Of a stretch of 64,000 nt of DNA, positions 56,260 to 64,000 are shown one piece after another; position 1 is the first letter of the stretch; every line of letters starts with the position of its first letter. This DNA is from Caulobacteraceae bacterium (GTDB lineage Bacteria; Pseudomonadota; Alphaproteobacteria; Caulobacterales; Caulobacteraceae). A program made the translations under genes and the position numbers. The notes beneath the pieces are model-generated. The model searched no databases. It was not told where the DNA came from and worked only from the letters and a program-made list of their open reading frames with translations. The stretch spans positions 1-64,000 of the forward strand of contig CANJME010000001.1 of NCBI GenBank assembly GCA_947475875.1, in the 5' to 3' direction.

Positions 56260-57362
56260 ACGTCGAGCTCCAGGAAAATCAGGGCGAAGATGGCGTCCAG
56301 CACGATGATCGAGAAGATGGAATGCACCACCGCGGTCGTCACCCGCCGGCCCAGCGATTCAACATCGCCGCCGACCATCAGACCCTGACGGCAACCGATG
56401 CCGGCGACCGCGAGCGCCATGAACGGCGCCTTGATCATCGAAAGGCCGAACTGGGTGATGCCGACGTTCCGCTGGATCGTCTCGATGAAATAGGTTGGCG
56501 ACAGATCCAGCGTCCACCACAGGATCACGCCGCCCGCAAAGAGGCCGGCCACCGCACCGAGGAACGTCAGAAGAAACACCATGACGAACAGGGCGATGAA
56601 TCTGGGCAGCACGATCGCCTCGAAGGGATCTACGCCCATGGTCTGCATGGCGTCGATCTCCTGCTGCATCTTCATGGCCCCGATTTCGGCGGCGAAGCTC
56701 GAAGCCGAACGCCCGGCCAGCAGCACCGCGGTGATCACCACGGCGAATTCCCGCAAGACGCCGAAGCCCACCGTCTCGACCGAAAAGATCTGGAAGCCGA
56801 CATCCGCCAGCATGCTGGATGCCAGAAACGCGATCACGGCCCCGATGAAGAAATTGGTGATCATCACGATCGGGATGGCGTCGATCCCGGCCCGCTCGGT
56901 GATGTTGATCACCGTCGCCCAGCGAACGCGCCCAGGATTGATAACAGCGCGCGCCAGCGTGGCCAGCAGATACCCGATGAAGCCGAAGCTCTCCCCGGCC
57001 TCGAAAAACAGGTTCACCACGCCTTTCCCCAGGCGGTACATGAGAGCGTTAACCGACAAGGGGCGTTTGGCGACCGGCGTTTCGGTGTGGATCGCCTCGA
57101 CCACCCGGCCCAGCAGACGCAGGGTTTCTGGCCGTCCCTCGACCTGATTGTCGTTCAGCTTGCCGCCCAGGGCCTCAATCAGGGCCATGGCTCCGGCCGT
57201 GTCGAACCGGCCAACCTGGCGAAGATCGATGCTGGAGGATCCGCCGCGCAGGGCTTCGGTCAGGCGCACCGGCGCATCGCCCAGACAGATGGCGCTCCAG
57301 TCGCCGGTCAGGACGACCGGGCCGGCCTCATCTTCACGCTTGAAATTGGCCGGGGTATCCAT
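56256..57362 (-). CDS. mlaE: MlaE-type permease with fused STAS domain
   Basis: 368 residues. The N-terminal about 100 residues form a STAS/MlaB-like domain (VVLTGDWSAICLGDA, SIDLRQVGRFDTAGAMALIE), normally a separate protein in E. coli. The membrane part contains the family core VETVGFGVLREFAVVITAVL and LAGRSASSFAAEIGAMKMQQ, which corresponds to the MlaE coupling helix region with the conserved Glu. First gene of the MCE operon. Confidence 0.94.
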   Translation of the reverse strand: MDTPANFKREDEAGPVVLTGDWSAICLGDAPVRLTEALRGGSSSIDLRQVGRFDTAGAMALIEALGGKLNDNQVEGRPETLRLLGRVVEAIHTETPVAKRPLSVNALMYRLGKGVVNLFFEAGESFGFIGYLLATLARAVINPGRVRWATVINITERAGIDAIPIVMITNFFIGAVIAFLASSMLADVGFQIFSVETVGFGVLREFAVVITAVLLAGRSASSFAAEIGAMKMQQEIDAMQTMGVDPFEAIVLPRFIALFVMVFLLTFLGAVAGLFAGGVILWWTLDLSPTYFIETIQRNVGITQFGLSMIKAPFMALAVAGIGCRQGLMVGGDVESLGRRVTTAVVHSIFSIIVLDAIFALIFLELDV

Positions 57363-57454
57363 GATGCGGCGTCAACCGCCCCTTTTGCGACCCAACTGCT
57401 GCGCTGCAACGTGCCTGCCCCGGCAATGGTTGCCAAGACGCCGTTACGCGAATT

Positions 57455-57910
57455 CTAGCCGTTGTTGCGCAACCACACACAAACCGCCCACGCCTGGGCC
57501 TCGTGGCGGGCTTTCTGGACAAAGTCCGTAGGGCTCATCCAGACCAGTTCGTGGTCGTCTTCGATCTTCAATGCGGGGTCTTCAGTCAAGACACTGGCCG
57601 CATAAAAGGCGCCGTGGTTGTTCACCGCGCGGCCTTCCGGACTGATGTAGCGCTGTCGGGCGCGCATGAGAAAGGCGCCGGGGGCGATGTTCAGGCCTGC
57701 TTCCTCGCCGAACTCGCGGACCATGGCTTCAAGCTCGGTTTCACCAGGATCAATGCCGCCGCCTGGCAAGTCGAACACGGGCGGTTCGCCGGCGCGGATG
57801 GTGATCGCCGCCACCGCAAGCAGGCCATCGCGGACCACCACGCCGAAGGTCGCCGGCCGGTCGACGTAAGTACGGCCTTCGACGATCTCACCGAATTGCA
57901 AGTCAGCCAT
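57455..57910 (-). CDS. NUDIX hydrolase
   Basis: 151 residues from the ATG at 57910. The Nudix box is GGGIDPGETELEAMVREFGEEAG around residues 50-72 and matches Gx5Ex7REUxEExGU in full. The longer frame to 58030 lies within fpr. The final part (DDHELVWMSPTDFVQKARHE) is typical of nucleotide-diphosphate hydrolases. Substrate unknown; a house-cleaning role is likely. It shares a TGATG junction with fpr. Confidence 0.88.
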   Translation of the reverse strand: MADLQFGEIVEGRTYVDRPATFGVVVRDGLLAVAAITIRAGEPPVFDLPGGGIDPGETELEAMVREFGEEAGLNIAPGAFLMRARQRYISPEGRAVNNHGAFYAASVLTEDPALKIEDDHELVWMSPTDFVQKARHEAQAWAVCVWLRNNG

Positions 57911-58722
57911 CAGCTCTCGACGAACGCCCGCTCCAGCACGAAATCGCCGGGGCTGGCGATGGAGCCTTCCTGGAAGCCCCGGTCGAGCATGATCTGTTTC
58001 AGGTCGACCAGCACCGACGGCCCGCCGCACATCATCACCCTGTCGACCGCCGGATCGAGTGGCGGCAAACCCAGGTCCGAGAACACCTGGCCTGAAGTGA
58101 TCAGGTTGGTGATGCGGCCGCGGGTAGGAAACTCCTCGCGCGTCACGGTGGGGTAGTAGCGCAGTTTGCCGCCGATGACGTCTTTCAGCAGTTCGTCGTT
58201 CGGCCAGTCGTGCGACAACTCCTGGCGATAGTTGAGATCGGCGACCTCCCGCACGGTGTGGGTGACCACCACAGTGTCGAACCGCTCATAGACCTCCGGA
58301 TCGCGGGCCAGCGACAGCCAGGGCGCAAGGCCCGTGCCGGTGCCCAGCATATAGAGGGTGCGGCCGGGCTTCAGGGCGTCCAGCACCAGGGTGCCGGTGG
58401 GTTTCTTGCCGATCAACAGGTCATCGCCGACCTGGATCTTTTGCAGCCGCGAGGTCAGGGGGCCGTCCTGAACCTTGATCGAGTAGAACTCCAGTTCTTC
58501 CGACCAGTTGGGCGAGGCGATAGAATAGGCGCGCAGCAGCGGTTTGCCGTCTTCCTTGGGCAAGCCCAGCATGACGAACTGACCGTTCTCGAAGCGGAAC
58601 GAAGGGTCGCGCGTCGTGCGGAACGAGAACAGCTCACTGGTCCAGTGCTGGACCCATGTCACCTTTTCCGCGAAGAAGGCGGCGCCGGCCTTGACGGGCG
58701 GAATGACGGCGGTTTCTGACAT
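57910..58722 (-). CDS. fpr: Ferredoxin-NADP reductase
   Basis: Flavoenzyme passing electrons between NADPH and ferredoxin. 270 residues. FAD-binding RAYSIASPNW near 64-73, NADP-binding LGTGTGLAPWLSLARDPE near 126-143, CGGPSV near 223, and the C-terminal ERAFVES, which is characteristic of the bacterial (subclass I) enzymes. It lies 31 bases after cysH, so it probably supplies reduced ferredoxin for the ferredoxin-type CysI of the same operon. Confidence 0.94.
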   Translation of the reverse strand: MSETAVIPPVKAGAAFFAEKVTWVQHWTSELFSFRTTRDPSFRFENGQFVMLGLPKEDGKPLLRAYSIASPNWSEELEFYSIKVQDGPLTSRLQKIQVGDDLLIGKKPTGTLVLDALKPGRTLYMLGTGTGLAPWLSLARDPEVYERFDTVVVTHTVREVADLNYRQELSHDWPNDELLKDVIGGKLRYYPTVTREEFPTRGRITNLITSGQVFSDLGLPPLDPAVDRVMMCGGPSVLVDLKQIMLDRGFQEGSIASPGDFVLERAFVES

Positions 58723-58753
58723 TACGAAAGTGGCCTATCTATTTCTTGTTGCA

Positions 58754-59497
58754 CTATATATCGCCGCCAACTTCGAGGGTCGGACGCGTGGCGCGATCTA
58801 CGTGGATGCCGCACTCGGACTTGTCCTGCCCCGCCCAGCGGCCCGAGCGGACATCGCCGCCCTCTTCCACCGGCTTGGTGCACGGCCAACAGCCGATCGA
58901 GGGAAAGCCCTGAGCCACCAGCGGGTGAGCCGGCAGGTCGTGCTCGGCGGCGTAGTCGTCGAGACCTTCCTTGGTCATGTTGGCCAGCGGATTGAACTTG
59001 ATCTTGCCGTCGGACGAGCGCTCCACCACCGGCAGGCGCAGCCGATCCCCGCCCTGGAAGCGCTTGCGGCCCGTGATCCAGGCGTCGAACTCGCCCAACG
59101 CCCGGTCGAGCGGCAGCACTTTTCGAATATTGCAGCACCCGTCGACATCGGTTTTCCACAGGTTCGCCGAAGGATCGTTGACCGCCAGGTCCGCATAGGC
59201 CGGACGCAGGTCGCGCACGCCGGTCAGGCCCAGCTTGGCGGCGAGGTTTTGCCGGTAGTCCAGCGTCTGGCCAAACAGCATGCCGGTGTCCAGGAACAGC
59301 ACCGGAATGGCCGGATTCACCTGCGCGGCCATGTGCAAAAGCACTGCCGATTCCGCCCCGAAGGACGAAACCAGCGCCAGCTTGTCGCCAAAGGTCTCAT
59401 GGGCCACGCGCAGGATCTCATTGGGCGTCGCGTCGCGCAGGCGCTCGTTCAACCCCGCGACGATATCGCGTTCAGCGGCTTGATCGTAAGCCATCAT
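58754..59497 (-). CDS. cysH: Phosphoadenylyl- or adenylyl-sulfate reductase
   Basis: Reduces activated sulfate to sulfite in the cytoplasm. 247 residues. PP-loop SSFGAES at 44-50; [4Fe-4S] cysteines 121, 122, 203 and 206 (DGCCN, GCWPC); catalytic Cys229 in ECGIH. The cluster cysteines indicate the APS-reductase type rather than the cluster-free E. coli PAPS reductase; use of PAPS as well cannot be excluded. Start at ATG 59497 overlaps the stop of the DUF934 gene (ATGA); a second ATG follows directly. Confidence 0.94.
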   Translation of the reverse strand: MMAYDQAAERDIVAGLNERLRDATPNEILRVAHETFGDKLALVSSFGAESAVLLHMAAQVNPAIPVLFLDTGMLFGQTLDYRQNLAAKLGLTGVRDLRPAYADLAVNDPSANLWKTDVDGCCNIRKVLPLDRALGEFDAWITGRKRFQGGDRLRLPVVERSSDGKIKFNPLANMTKEGLDDYAAEHDLPAHPLVAQGFPSIGCWPCTKPVEEGGDVRSGRWAGQDKSECGIHVDRATRPTLEVGGDI

Positions 59498-59997
59498 TGG
59501 GTCCTCTCGATGAAGGCCGGATCGCGGTCATCGGCGCCGCGTTGATAGACGTGACGAAAACGGCCGGCCGCCGCCATCCACTGTTCAGGGGTCGAACCGT
59601 CGGCCGGCTCAAAGGCGTCGAAGCCGCAACGCACGAAGAACACCGCCTGCTCACGCAGCACCTCGCCCACGGCGCGGATCTCGCCGTCATAGCCAAACCG
59701 CTCGCGCAGCAGCCGGGCGGAGGTGTAGTGCCGCCCGTCGCGGAATTTGGGAAAACTCAGCGCCACCAGCGACAGCCGGGTCAGATCCTGTGCAATGTCC
59801 TCGATCGCCTGGTCTGACGCCAGCAGCACCCCGACATTACGGCCATTAGAAAGCAAGACCTCGCCCTCGGTCCTGAAGCGCTCCAGCGGCAGGATCACAT
59901 CGCCGCTCGCGGGCGTTTCGTCTTCATCCGCCACCGTGACGTAGGCGTCGTTGGCGAAGGCCGCGTGACCGTCATGCAGCCTAATGAGCTTCGGCAT
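59494..59997 (-). CDS. DUF934 family protein of the sulfur operon
   Basis: 167 residues, with LPLERFRTEGEVLLSNGRNV and the well-conserved FPKFRDGRHYTSARLLRERFG segment near 93-115. DUF934 proteins are found almost only beside cysI/cysH and are thought to assist sulfite reductase (oxidoreductase accessory, sometimes called CysX-like); the mechanism is unknown. The start overlaps the cysI 3' end by 17 bases and its stop overlaps cysH. Confidence 0.9.
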   Translation of the reverse strand: MPKLIRLHDGHAAFANDAYVTVADEDETPASGDVILPLERFRTEGEVLLSNGRNVGVLLASDQAIEDIAQDLTRLSLVALSFPKFRDGRHYTSARLLRERFGYDGEIRAVGEVLREQAVFFVRCGFDAFEPADGSTPEQWMAAAGRFRHVYQRGADDRDPAFIERTQ

Positions 59998-61636
59998 AAA
60001 CGGCCTCCTTGAAGGGGACCAAACCGACTCTACGATAGGTGTCGATGAAGCGCTCGCCGGCGTGGCGCTCGCGCAGGTAAACCTCGATCATCTGGTCGAC
60101 GGCGTCGGTGACCTTGTCGGCGGGAACCGCGGGGCCGAGAATCTTGCCGACCTCGGCGTCCTCGGCGGCCGAGCCACCCAGACTGAGCTGGTAGAATTCC
60201 TCGCCTTTCTTGTCGACGCCCAGGATGCCGATGTGGCCGACGTGGTGGTGGCCGCAGGCGTTGATGCAGCCGGAAATCTTGATCTTCAGCTCACCGATCT
60301 TCTCAGCCGTTTCGGCGTTGGCAAAGCGCACGGCGATATCCTGAGCGATCGGAATGGCCCTGGCGTTGGCGAGCGCGCAGTAATCCAGGCCTGGGCAAGC
60401 GATGATATCGCTGACCAGGTTGATGTTGGCGGACGCGAGGCCGATGGCCTTCAACCCTGCGAACACCGCCGCCACATCGTCCAGCTTCACATGGGCCAAA
60501 ACGAGGTTCTGTTCGTGCGTCACCCGCACCTCGCCAAAGCTGTAGGCGTCGGCCAGGTCGGCAATCGCATCCATCTGATCGCCTGTGGCGTCGCCCGGGG
60601 TTTCGCCCGGCGCCTTCAGAGAGATATCGACGATGGCATAGCCCGGCTGTTTGTGCGGATGGACATTGTTGCGGGCAAAGCGCGCCAGGGCGTAGTCGGC
60701 GGCCTTGGCGGCCTCAAAGGCATCGGAGCGGCCCGGCAGGGTCTCGAACGCCGGGGCCGCAAAGCCCGCCCGCACGCGCTCGATTTCGGCCTGCGGCAAA
60801 TCAAGCGACGGTCTGTCGATAGCCTCCCACTCAGCCTCGACCTGGCGGGCGAATTCCTCGGCTCCCAGCTGGGCGACCAGGATCTTGATCCGCGCCTTGT
60901 AGATATTGTCGCGGCGGCCATGGCGATTGTAGATGCGGAGGATCGCCTCCAGGTAGCTCATCAGGTGCTCGGCGGGCAGGAACTCGCGGATGGTAGGGCC
61001 CACATAGGGCGTGCGCCCCATGCCGCCGCCGACGATGACCTCAAAACCCAGGCCTTCACGGCCCTTGCGCATCAACAGGCCGATATCGTGCAGCCGCGCG
61101 GCGGTGCGATCGTGCGGCGAAGCGGTGACGGCGATCTTGAACTTCCTCGGCAGGAACGAAAACTCGGGATGCAGCGCGGCCCACTGGCGGATCAGTTCGG
61201 ACCACACGCGCGGGTCTTCGATCTCCTCGGCCGTGGCGCCGGCGCGCGGGTCGGATGTCACATTGCGGATGCAATTGCCGCTGGTCTGCAGGGCGTGCAT
61301 CTCGACTGACGCCAGGTGGTCCAGGATGTCGGGCACATCGCGCAGCTTGATCCAGTGGAACTGCAGGTTCTGGCGCGTGGTGAAGTGACCGTAGCCCTTG
61401 TCATAGGTGCGCGCGATCCACGCGAGCTTCCTCAACTGCGTTGTAGACAGCGTTCCATAAGGGATTGAGATCCGCAGCATATAGGCATGCAGCTGCAGAT
61501 AGAGGCCGTTCATCAGCCGCAACGGCTTGAACTGGTCCTCGCTGATTTCGCCGGCCAGACGGCGGGCCACCTGCGCCTTGAACTGGGCGGCGCGGTCTTC
61601 GACGAAGGCCCTGTCGATGGCATCGTACCGGTACAT
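59981..61636 (-). CDS. cysI: Sulfite reductase hemoprotein (ferredoxin-type)
   Basis: Reduces sulfite to sulfide with six electrons. 551 residues. The siroheme/[4Fe-4S] ligands are Cys414, Cys420, Cys457 and Cys461 (CPGLDYC and CINACGHHHVG). The N-terminal half contains the typical HFTTRQNLQFHWIKL. The form is shared by sulfite and nitrite reductases of this family; the sulfur operon (cysH, DUF934, cobA) decides for sulfite. Starts four bases after the DUF2849 gene. Confidence 0.93.
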   Translation of the reverse strand: MYRYDAIDRAFVEDRAAQFKAQVARRLAGEISEDQFKPLRLMNGLYLQLHAYMLRISIPYGTLSTTQLRKLAWIARTYDKGYGHFTTRQNLQFHWIKLRDVPDILDHLASVEMHALQTSGNCIRNVTSDPRAGATAEEIEDPRVWSELIRQWAALHPEFSFLPRKFKIAVTASPHDRTAARLHDIGLLMRKGREGLGFEVIVGGGMGRTPYVGPTIREFLPAEHLMSYLEAILRIYNRHGRRDNIYKARIKILVAQLGAEEFARQVEAEWEAIDRPSLDLPQAEIERVRAGFAAPAFETLPGRSDAFEAAKAADYALARFARNNVHPHKQPGYAIVDISLKAPGETPGDATGDQMDAIADLADAYSFGEVRVTHEQNLVLAHVKLDDVAAVFAGLKAIGLASANINLVSDIIACPGLDYCALANARAIPIAQDIAVRFANAETAEKIGELKIKISGCINACGHHHVGHIGILGVDKKGEEFYQLSLGGSAAEDAEVGKILGPAVPADKVTDAVDQMIEVYLRERHAGERFIDTYRRVGLVPFKEAVYAEAH

Positions 61637-61640
61637 GGGC

Positions 61641-62000
61641 TTACTTCTTCAACTTGATCAGGTTGTGGCGGCCCGCCGAGCGGGCGATGCCGTGCGCCTG
61701 TTTGATGAGTTCGATGTCGTGTCCGCCCTCGGCCTGCTTGCCGTGCTGCGGATGGTTTTGCGGCCCGGTCGCCTTGACCCGCTCGCGAAAGGCCGTCGGC
61801 GCATAGCCGTCCGCCTCGGGCGCAACGTCAATCAGATAGCAATCGACCACCTGGGTCGGCACATTGGCCTGGGCGACAGCGGCCTCGGCGGCGTCATCGG
61901 CCTCGAACAGCTCCGCCTCGCCAAAGCGCGTCTTCCACGCGCCGTGGTTCCAATAGACGACCTCGCCGTCGATCAGCCGATTGGCGACAATGGCTTTCAT
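61641..62000 (-). CDS. DUF2849 family protein of the sulfur operon
   Basis: 119 residues; IDGEVVYWNHGAWKTRFGEAEL and VDCYLIDV are typical of the small DUF2849 proteins placed between cobA/cysG and cysI in alphaproteobacteria. Function unknown. The ATG overlaps the cobA stop (ATGA). Its ribosome-binding site GGGGAGAG (62016-62009) lies within the palindromic repeat that forms the cobA 3' end. Confidence 0.85.
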   Translation of the reverse strand: MKAIVANRLIDGEVVYWNHGAWKTRFGEAELFEADDAAEAAVAQANVPTQVVDCYLIDVAPEADGYAPTAFRERVKATGPQNHPQHGKQAEGGHDIELIKQAHGIARSAGRHNLIKLKK

Positions 62001-62872
62001 GATTTTCGCTCTCCCCTGCGCAGGCGAGGGCCCATGCTGACGAACGATTGAGGCTCGGTAAGTCGCGATGGATCCCCGCCTTCGCGGGGACGCTCGGAAG
62101 ACAGAGCAGCCACCTCGCCAATGAGCAGGATCGCCGGACCATCCAGGCCTTCGACGGCCTCACCCAAACCGCCCAGCGTCGTCAGCACCCGCCGCTCGTC
62201 CGGCAGGCTCGCGCCTTCCACGACAAGAACCGGCGTCGAACCTGCCCGGCCCGCTTCGATCAGCTTGGCAGCAATCACCGGCGCAGTCGACAGACCCATG
62301 TAGACCACCACCGACTGGTTGCCGCGGGCCAGGCTCGCCCAGTCCAGATCGGGCTCCTCGCCCTTGGCCGCATGGCCGGTGACAAAGGTGACGGTCTGGG
62401 CCATGCCGCGATGGGTCAGGGGCGCGCCGGCCGAAGCCGCGGCGGCGAAGGCGGCGGTGACGCCGGGGACCACGTGGGTCGGAATATTGACGGCGCGCAG
62501 GGTGGCCAGTTCCTCGCCGCCGCGTCCGAACACGAACGGATCGCCGCCTTTGAGGCGCACCACGCGCTTGCCATCGAGGGCGAGCGCCACCATCAGGCTG
62601 TTGATGTCGTCCTGCGGCAGGGTGTGGCGCGACTTGCGCTTGCCCACATCGATCAGGCTGGCTGACGGGTTCGCCAGGTCCAGGATCGCCTGAGGCGTCA
62701 GCCGGTCATGCACCACGACGTCGGCGGCTTGTAGCGCCTTCAGGGCCTTGATTGTTAGAAGTTCTGGGTCCCCTGGACCCGCGCCGACCAGCCAGACTTC
62801 GCCCACGCGCCCTTGCGCCGCCCCGGACAGGGCGGTCAAACGCGCCTTTCGGCGGTGCCTGGGTGATGTCAC
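61997..62872 (-). CDS. cobA: Uroporphyrinogen-III C-methyltransferase (siroheme synthesis)
   Basis: SUMT that adds two methyl groups on the way to siroheme, the cofactor of CysI. The start is GTG 62872 with AGAGGA nine bases upstream, giving 291 residues; GTG 62893 is less likely. Motifs: VGAGPGDPELLTIKA near residue 28-42, RLKGGDPFVFGRGGEE near 110-125, and PGVTAAFAAAASAGAPLTHR. It has no N-terminal CysG dehydrogenase domain. The last 30 or so residues are encoded by a palindromic repeat (62009-62098) and are not family sequence. Confidence 0.92.
   Translation of the reverse strand: MTSPRHRRKARLTALSGAAQGRVGEVWLVGAGPGDPELLTIKALKALQAADVVVHDRLTPQAILDLANPSASLIDVGKRKSRHTLPQDDINSLMVALALDGKRVVRLKGGDPFVFGRGGEELATLRAVNIPTHVVPGVTAAFAAAASAGAPLTHRGMAQTVTFVTGHAAKGEEPDLDWASLARGNQSVVVYMGLSTAPVIAAKLIEAGRAGSTPVLVVEGASLPDERRVLTTLGGLGEAVEGLDGPAILLIGEVAALSSERPREGGDPSRLTEPQSFVSMGPRLRRGERKS
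62009..62098. repeat. Palindromic repeat inside the 3' end of cobA
   Basis: Two hairpins in about 90 bases: CCCCGC/GCGGGG with a four-base loop at 62074-62090, and CTCCCCTGCGCAGG at 62010-62023 with a self-complementary CCTGCGCAGG. Read on the minus strand it gives RPREGGDPSRL and SMGPRLRRGER, peptides commonly produced by the extragenic palindromic repeats of alphaproteobacteria. It seems to have inserted near the end of cobA and extended the reading frame to the DUF2849 start. Confidence 0.65.
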
Positions 62873-62912
62873 GCTTTCAGGTCCTCTAAACACGGTCTAT
62901 AGATCAGAACGC

Positions 62913-62945
62913 TTGCAAAATGGGCTTCTCAGGCCCACTTCGCAA
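62913..62945. promoter_or_regulatory. Dyad-symmetric site in the cobA/LysR divergent region
   Basis: TGGGC (62921-62925) and GCCCA (62933-62937) with a seven-base centre, flanked by TTGC (62913-62916) and GCAA (62942-62945) at equal distance. It lies midway between the two divergent genes. It is probably the operator of the LysR-type regulator, which typically binds near its own gene; no experimental support. Confidence 0.5.
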
Positions 62946-62982
62946 ACAAGAACTACTGCCTGACCCTTTAGGAAATCTTCTC

Positions 62983-63927
62983 GTGGATCGCCGCCGGTTG
63001 CCGCCGCTGAATGCGCTTCGAGCCTTCGAAGCCGCCGCGCGCCACCTGAATTTCAGCAGGGCGGCCGACGAGCTCTCGGTCACCCCCGGCGCCGTGAGCC
63101 AGCAGATTCAGAACCTCGAGGACTACATCGGCGCGGCCCTTTTCAAGCGCACGCCCAAAGGCCTTCTCCTTACCGACGCCGCCCAGATCGCCCTCCCCGC
63201 CCTGCGCGACGCCTTTGACAGGCTGGGAGAAGCCGCCTCCTTGCTGACCGCGGCCGTCGACGGGCGCCGTCTCACCGTGTCCGTCGCCCCGTCCTTCGCC
63301 GCCAAGTGGCTGGTCCCGCGCCTCGGCCGCTTCGAGGCCGCCCACCCGCAGGTCGACGTCTGGGTTTCGGCCGGCATGGAGCTGGTGGATTTCGCCAATG
63401 GCGAAGTCGACGTCGCCATCCGCTACGGCGGCGGGCGCTATCCGGGCCTGGAAGTCCACAAGTTGATGCGCGAGTCGGTGATCCCGGTGGCCGGCCCGGA
63501 GATGATCGCCGCCAACGAATTGAAGTCACTGGAAGATCTGAAGCACCACATCCTCCTCCATGACGGCTCGCCGGACGCCGATGAAAGCTGCCCCGACTGG
63601 TCGATGTGGCTGGCGGCCCGCGGCATGAAGGATATCGACGGCCAGCGGGGACCGCGCTTCAACCAGTCCAGCCTGGTGATCGAGGCCGCCGTTCAGGGAC
63701 GCGGCGTCGCCCTCGCCAAACGCACCCTCGCCCAGGCCGACCTGGACGCCGGGCGCCTGGTCATTCCATTTGAAATCTCGACCGACGTCGATTTTGCCTA
63801 TCACCTGGTCTATCCGAAAGCCAAGGGCCGCTTGCCGCAGGTGAAAGCCTTCGTAAAGTGGCTGACGGATGAGGCGAAATTACATGAAGATTTCGTCGCA
63901 AGCCTCGATATTGGAGCGGGAATCTAG
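62983..63927 (+). CDS. LysR-type transcriptional regulator (GcvA-like)
   Basis: 314 residues from the GTG at 62983 (TAGGAAA upstream); the earlier ATG at 62920 lies inside a palindrome and has no ribosome-binding site. The helix-turn-helix is LNALRAFEAAARHLNFSRAA with DELSVTPGAVSQQIQNLEDY, close to the GcvA group. The C-terminal effector domain is complete (VSVAPSFAAKWLVPRLGRFE). Divergent from cobA, it could regulate the sulfur operon, but GcvA-like proteins have various targets, so this is a guess from position. Confidence 0.9.
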   Translation: MDRRRLPPLNALRAFEAAARHLNFSRAADELSVTPGAVSQQIQNLEDYIGAALFKRTPKGLLLTDAAQIALPALRDAFDRLGEAASLLTAAVDGRRLTVSVAPSFAAKWLVPRLGRFEAAHPQVDVWVSAGMELVDFANGEVDVAIRYGGGRYPGLEVHKLMRESVIPVAGPEMIAANELKSLEDLKHHILLHDGSPDADESCPDWSMWLAARGMKDIDGQRGPRFNQSSLVIEAAVQGRGVALAKRTLAQADLDAGRLVIPFEISTDVDFAYHLVYPKAKGRLPQVKAFVKWLTDEAKLHEDFVASLDIGAGI

Positions 63928-63939
63928 AATTTTTCTTGG

Positions 63940-63967
63940 CGTCATCCCTGCTTAAGCCAGGATGACG
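63940..63967. repeat. Interrupted palindrome after the LysR gene
   Basis: CGTCATCC and GGATGACG form perfect eight-base arms around a 12-base centre with a self-complementary GCTTAAGC core. The CGTCATCC...GGATGACG pattern belongs to a common repeated palindrome of alphaproteobacterial intergenic regions. It lies 13 bases after the LysR stop and could help end transcription. Confidence 0.6.
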
Positions 63968-64000
63968 GTTCTGATTGAAGCTAATTCCCCGGCCGCAACG

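Overview
The window is a dense, high-GC stretch of ordinary bacterial chromosome. Gene content and order point to an alphaproteobacterium, most likely Caulobacterales (Caulobacter/Phenylobacterium type). The main reasons are a nuo operon interrupted by small extra genes, the tig/clpP/clpX/lon/HU neighbourhood, the tatABC-scpAB-nagZ-SPOR-dgt-erpA block, a class II DAHP synthase, and a ferredoxin-type sulfite reductase beside DUF934 and DUF2849 proteins. This placement is inference; no 16S gene is present. I see no insertion sequence, prophage, CRISPR array or plasmid function.

Layout. (1) 1-12901, minus strand: the respiratory complex I operon nuoA-B-C-D-[3 extra genes]-E-[2]-F-[2]-G-H-I-J-K-L, with nuoL running off the left edge. 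The seven extra genes mostly encode membrane or envelope proteins and are joined by stop/start overlaps. (2) 12979-15388: a glycosyltransferase-like gene, tRNA-Asp, a secreted protein coupled to a 59-residue Cys/His protein, tRNA-Val and a HU protein. (3) 15543-22804: the proteostasis block lon, clpX, clpP and tig, with heat-shock-like promoters before lon and clpP and a HAD phosphatase in between. (4) 23052-31336: a DEAD-box helicase, the Tat translocase, the ScpAB part of condensin, NagZ, a SPOR protein, a dNTPase and an A-type Fe-S carrier. (5) 31345-41568: mixed metabolic and repair genes (hydrolase, exonuclease III, pseudouridine synthase, IlvD, oxidoreductases, MATE exporter).

(6) 41639-47493, minus strand: a glmU-rpiA-gor-acyltransferase-DAHP synthase run, continuing into the MATE gene. 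(7) 47568-53714: phosphoglycolate phosphatase, quinone oxidoreductase, MFS transporter, two tiny membrane proteins, tRNA-Val, acyl-CoA dehydrogenase and FolD. (8) 53773-57362: an MCE/Mla lipid-transport operon. (9) 57455-62872: an assimilatory sulfate-reduction operon, cobA-DUF2849-cysI-DUF934-cysH-fpr-nudix, with a divergent LysR regulator at 62983.

How it works together. Tight polycistronic packing is the rule, with ATGA, GTGA, TTGA or TGATG junctions in nearly every operon, and several convergent pairs share their stop codons. In the sulfur operon the encoded activities fit one chain: Fpr could reduce ferredoxin for CysI, CobA makes the siroheme precursor CysI needs, and CysH supplies sulfite. 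The less ordinary signals are the extra genes inside the nuo operon, two genes too short for routine calling (14165-14344 and 51243-51323), four spaced TTGTTACA repeats upstream of tatA, a palindromic repeat that forms the 3' end of cobA and supplies the next gene's ribosome-binding site, and several operator-like palindromes.
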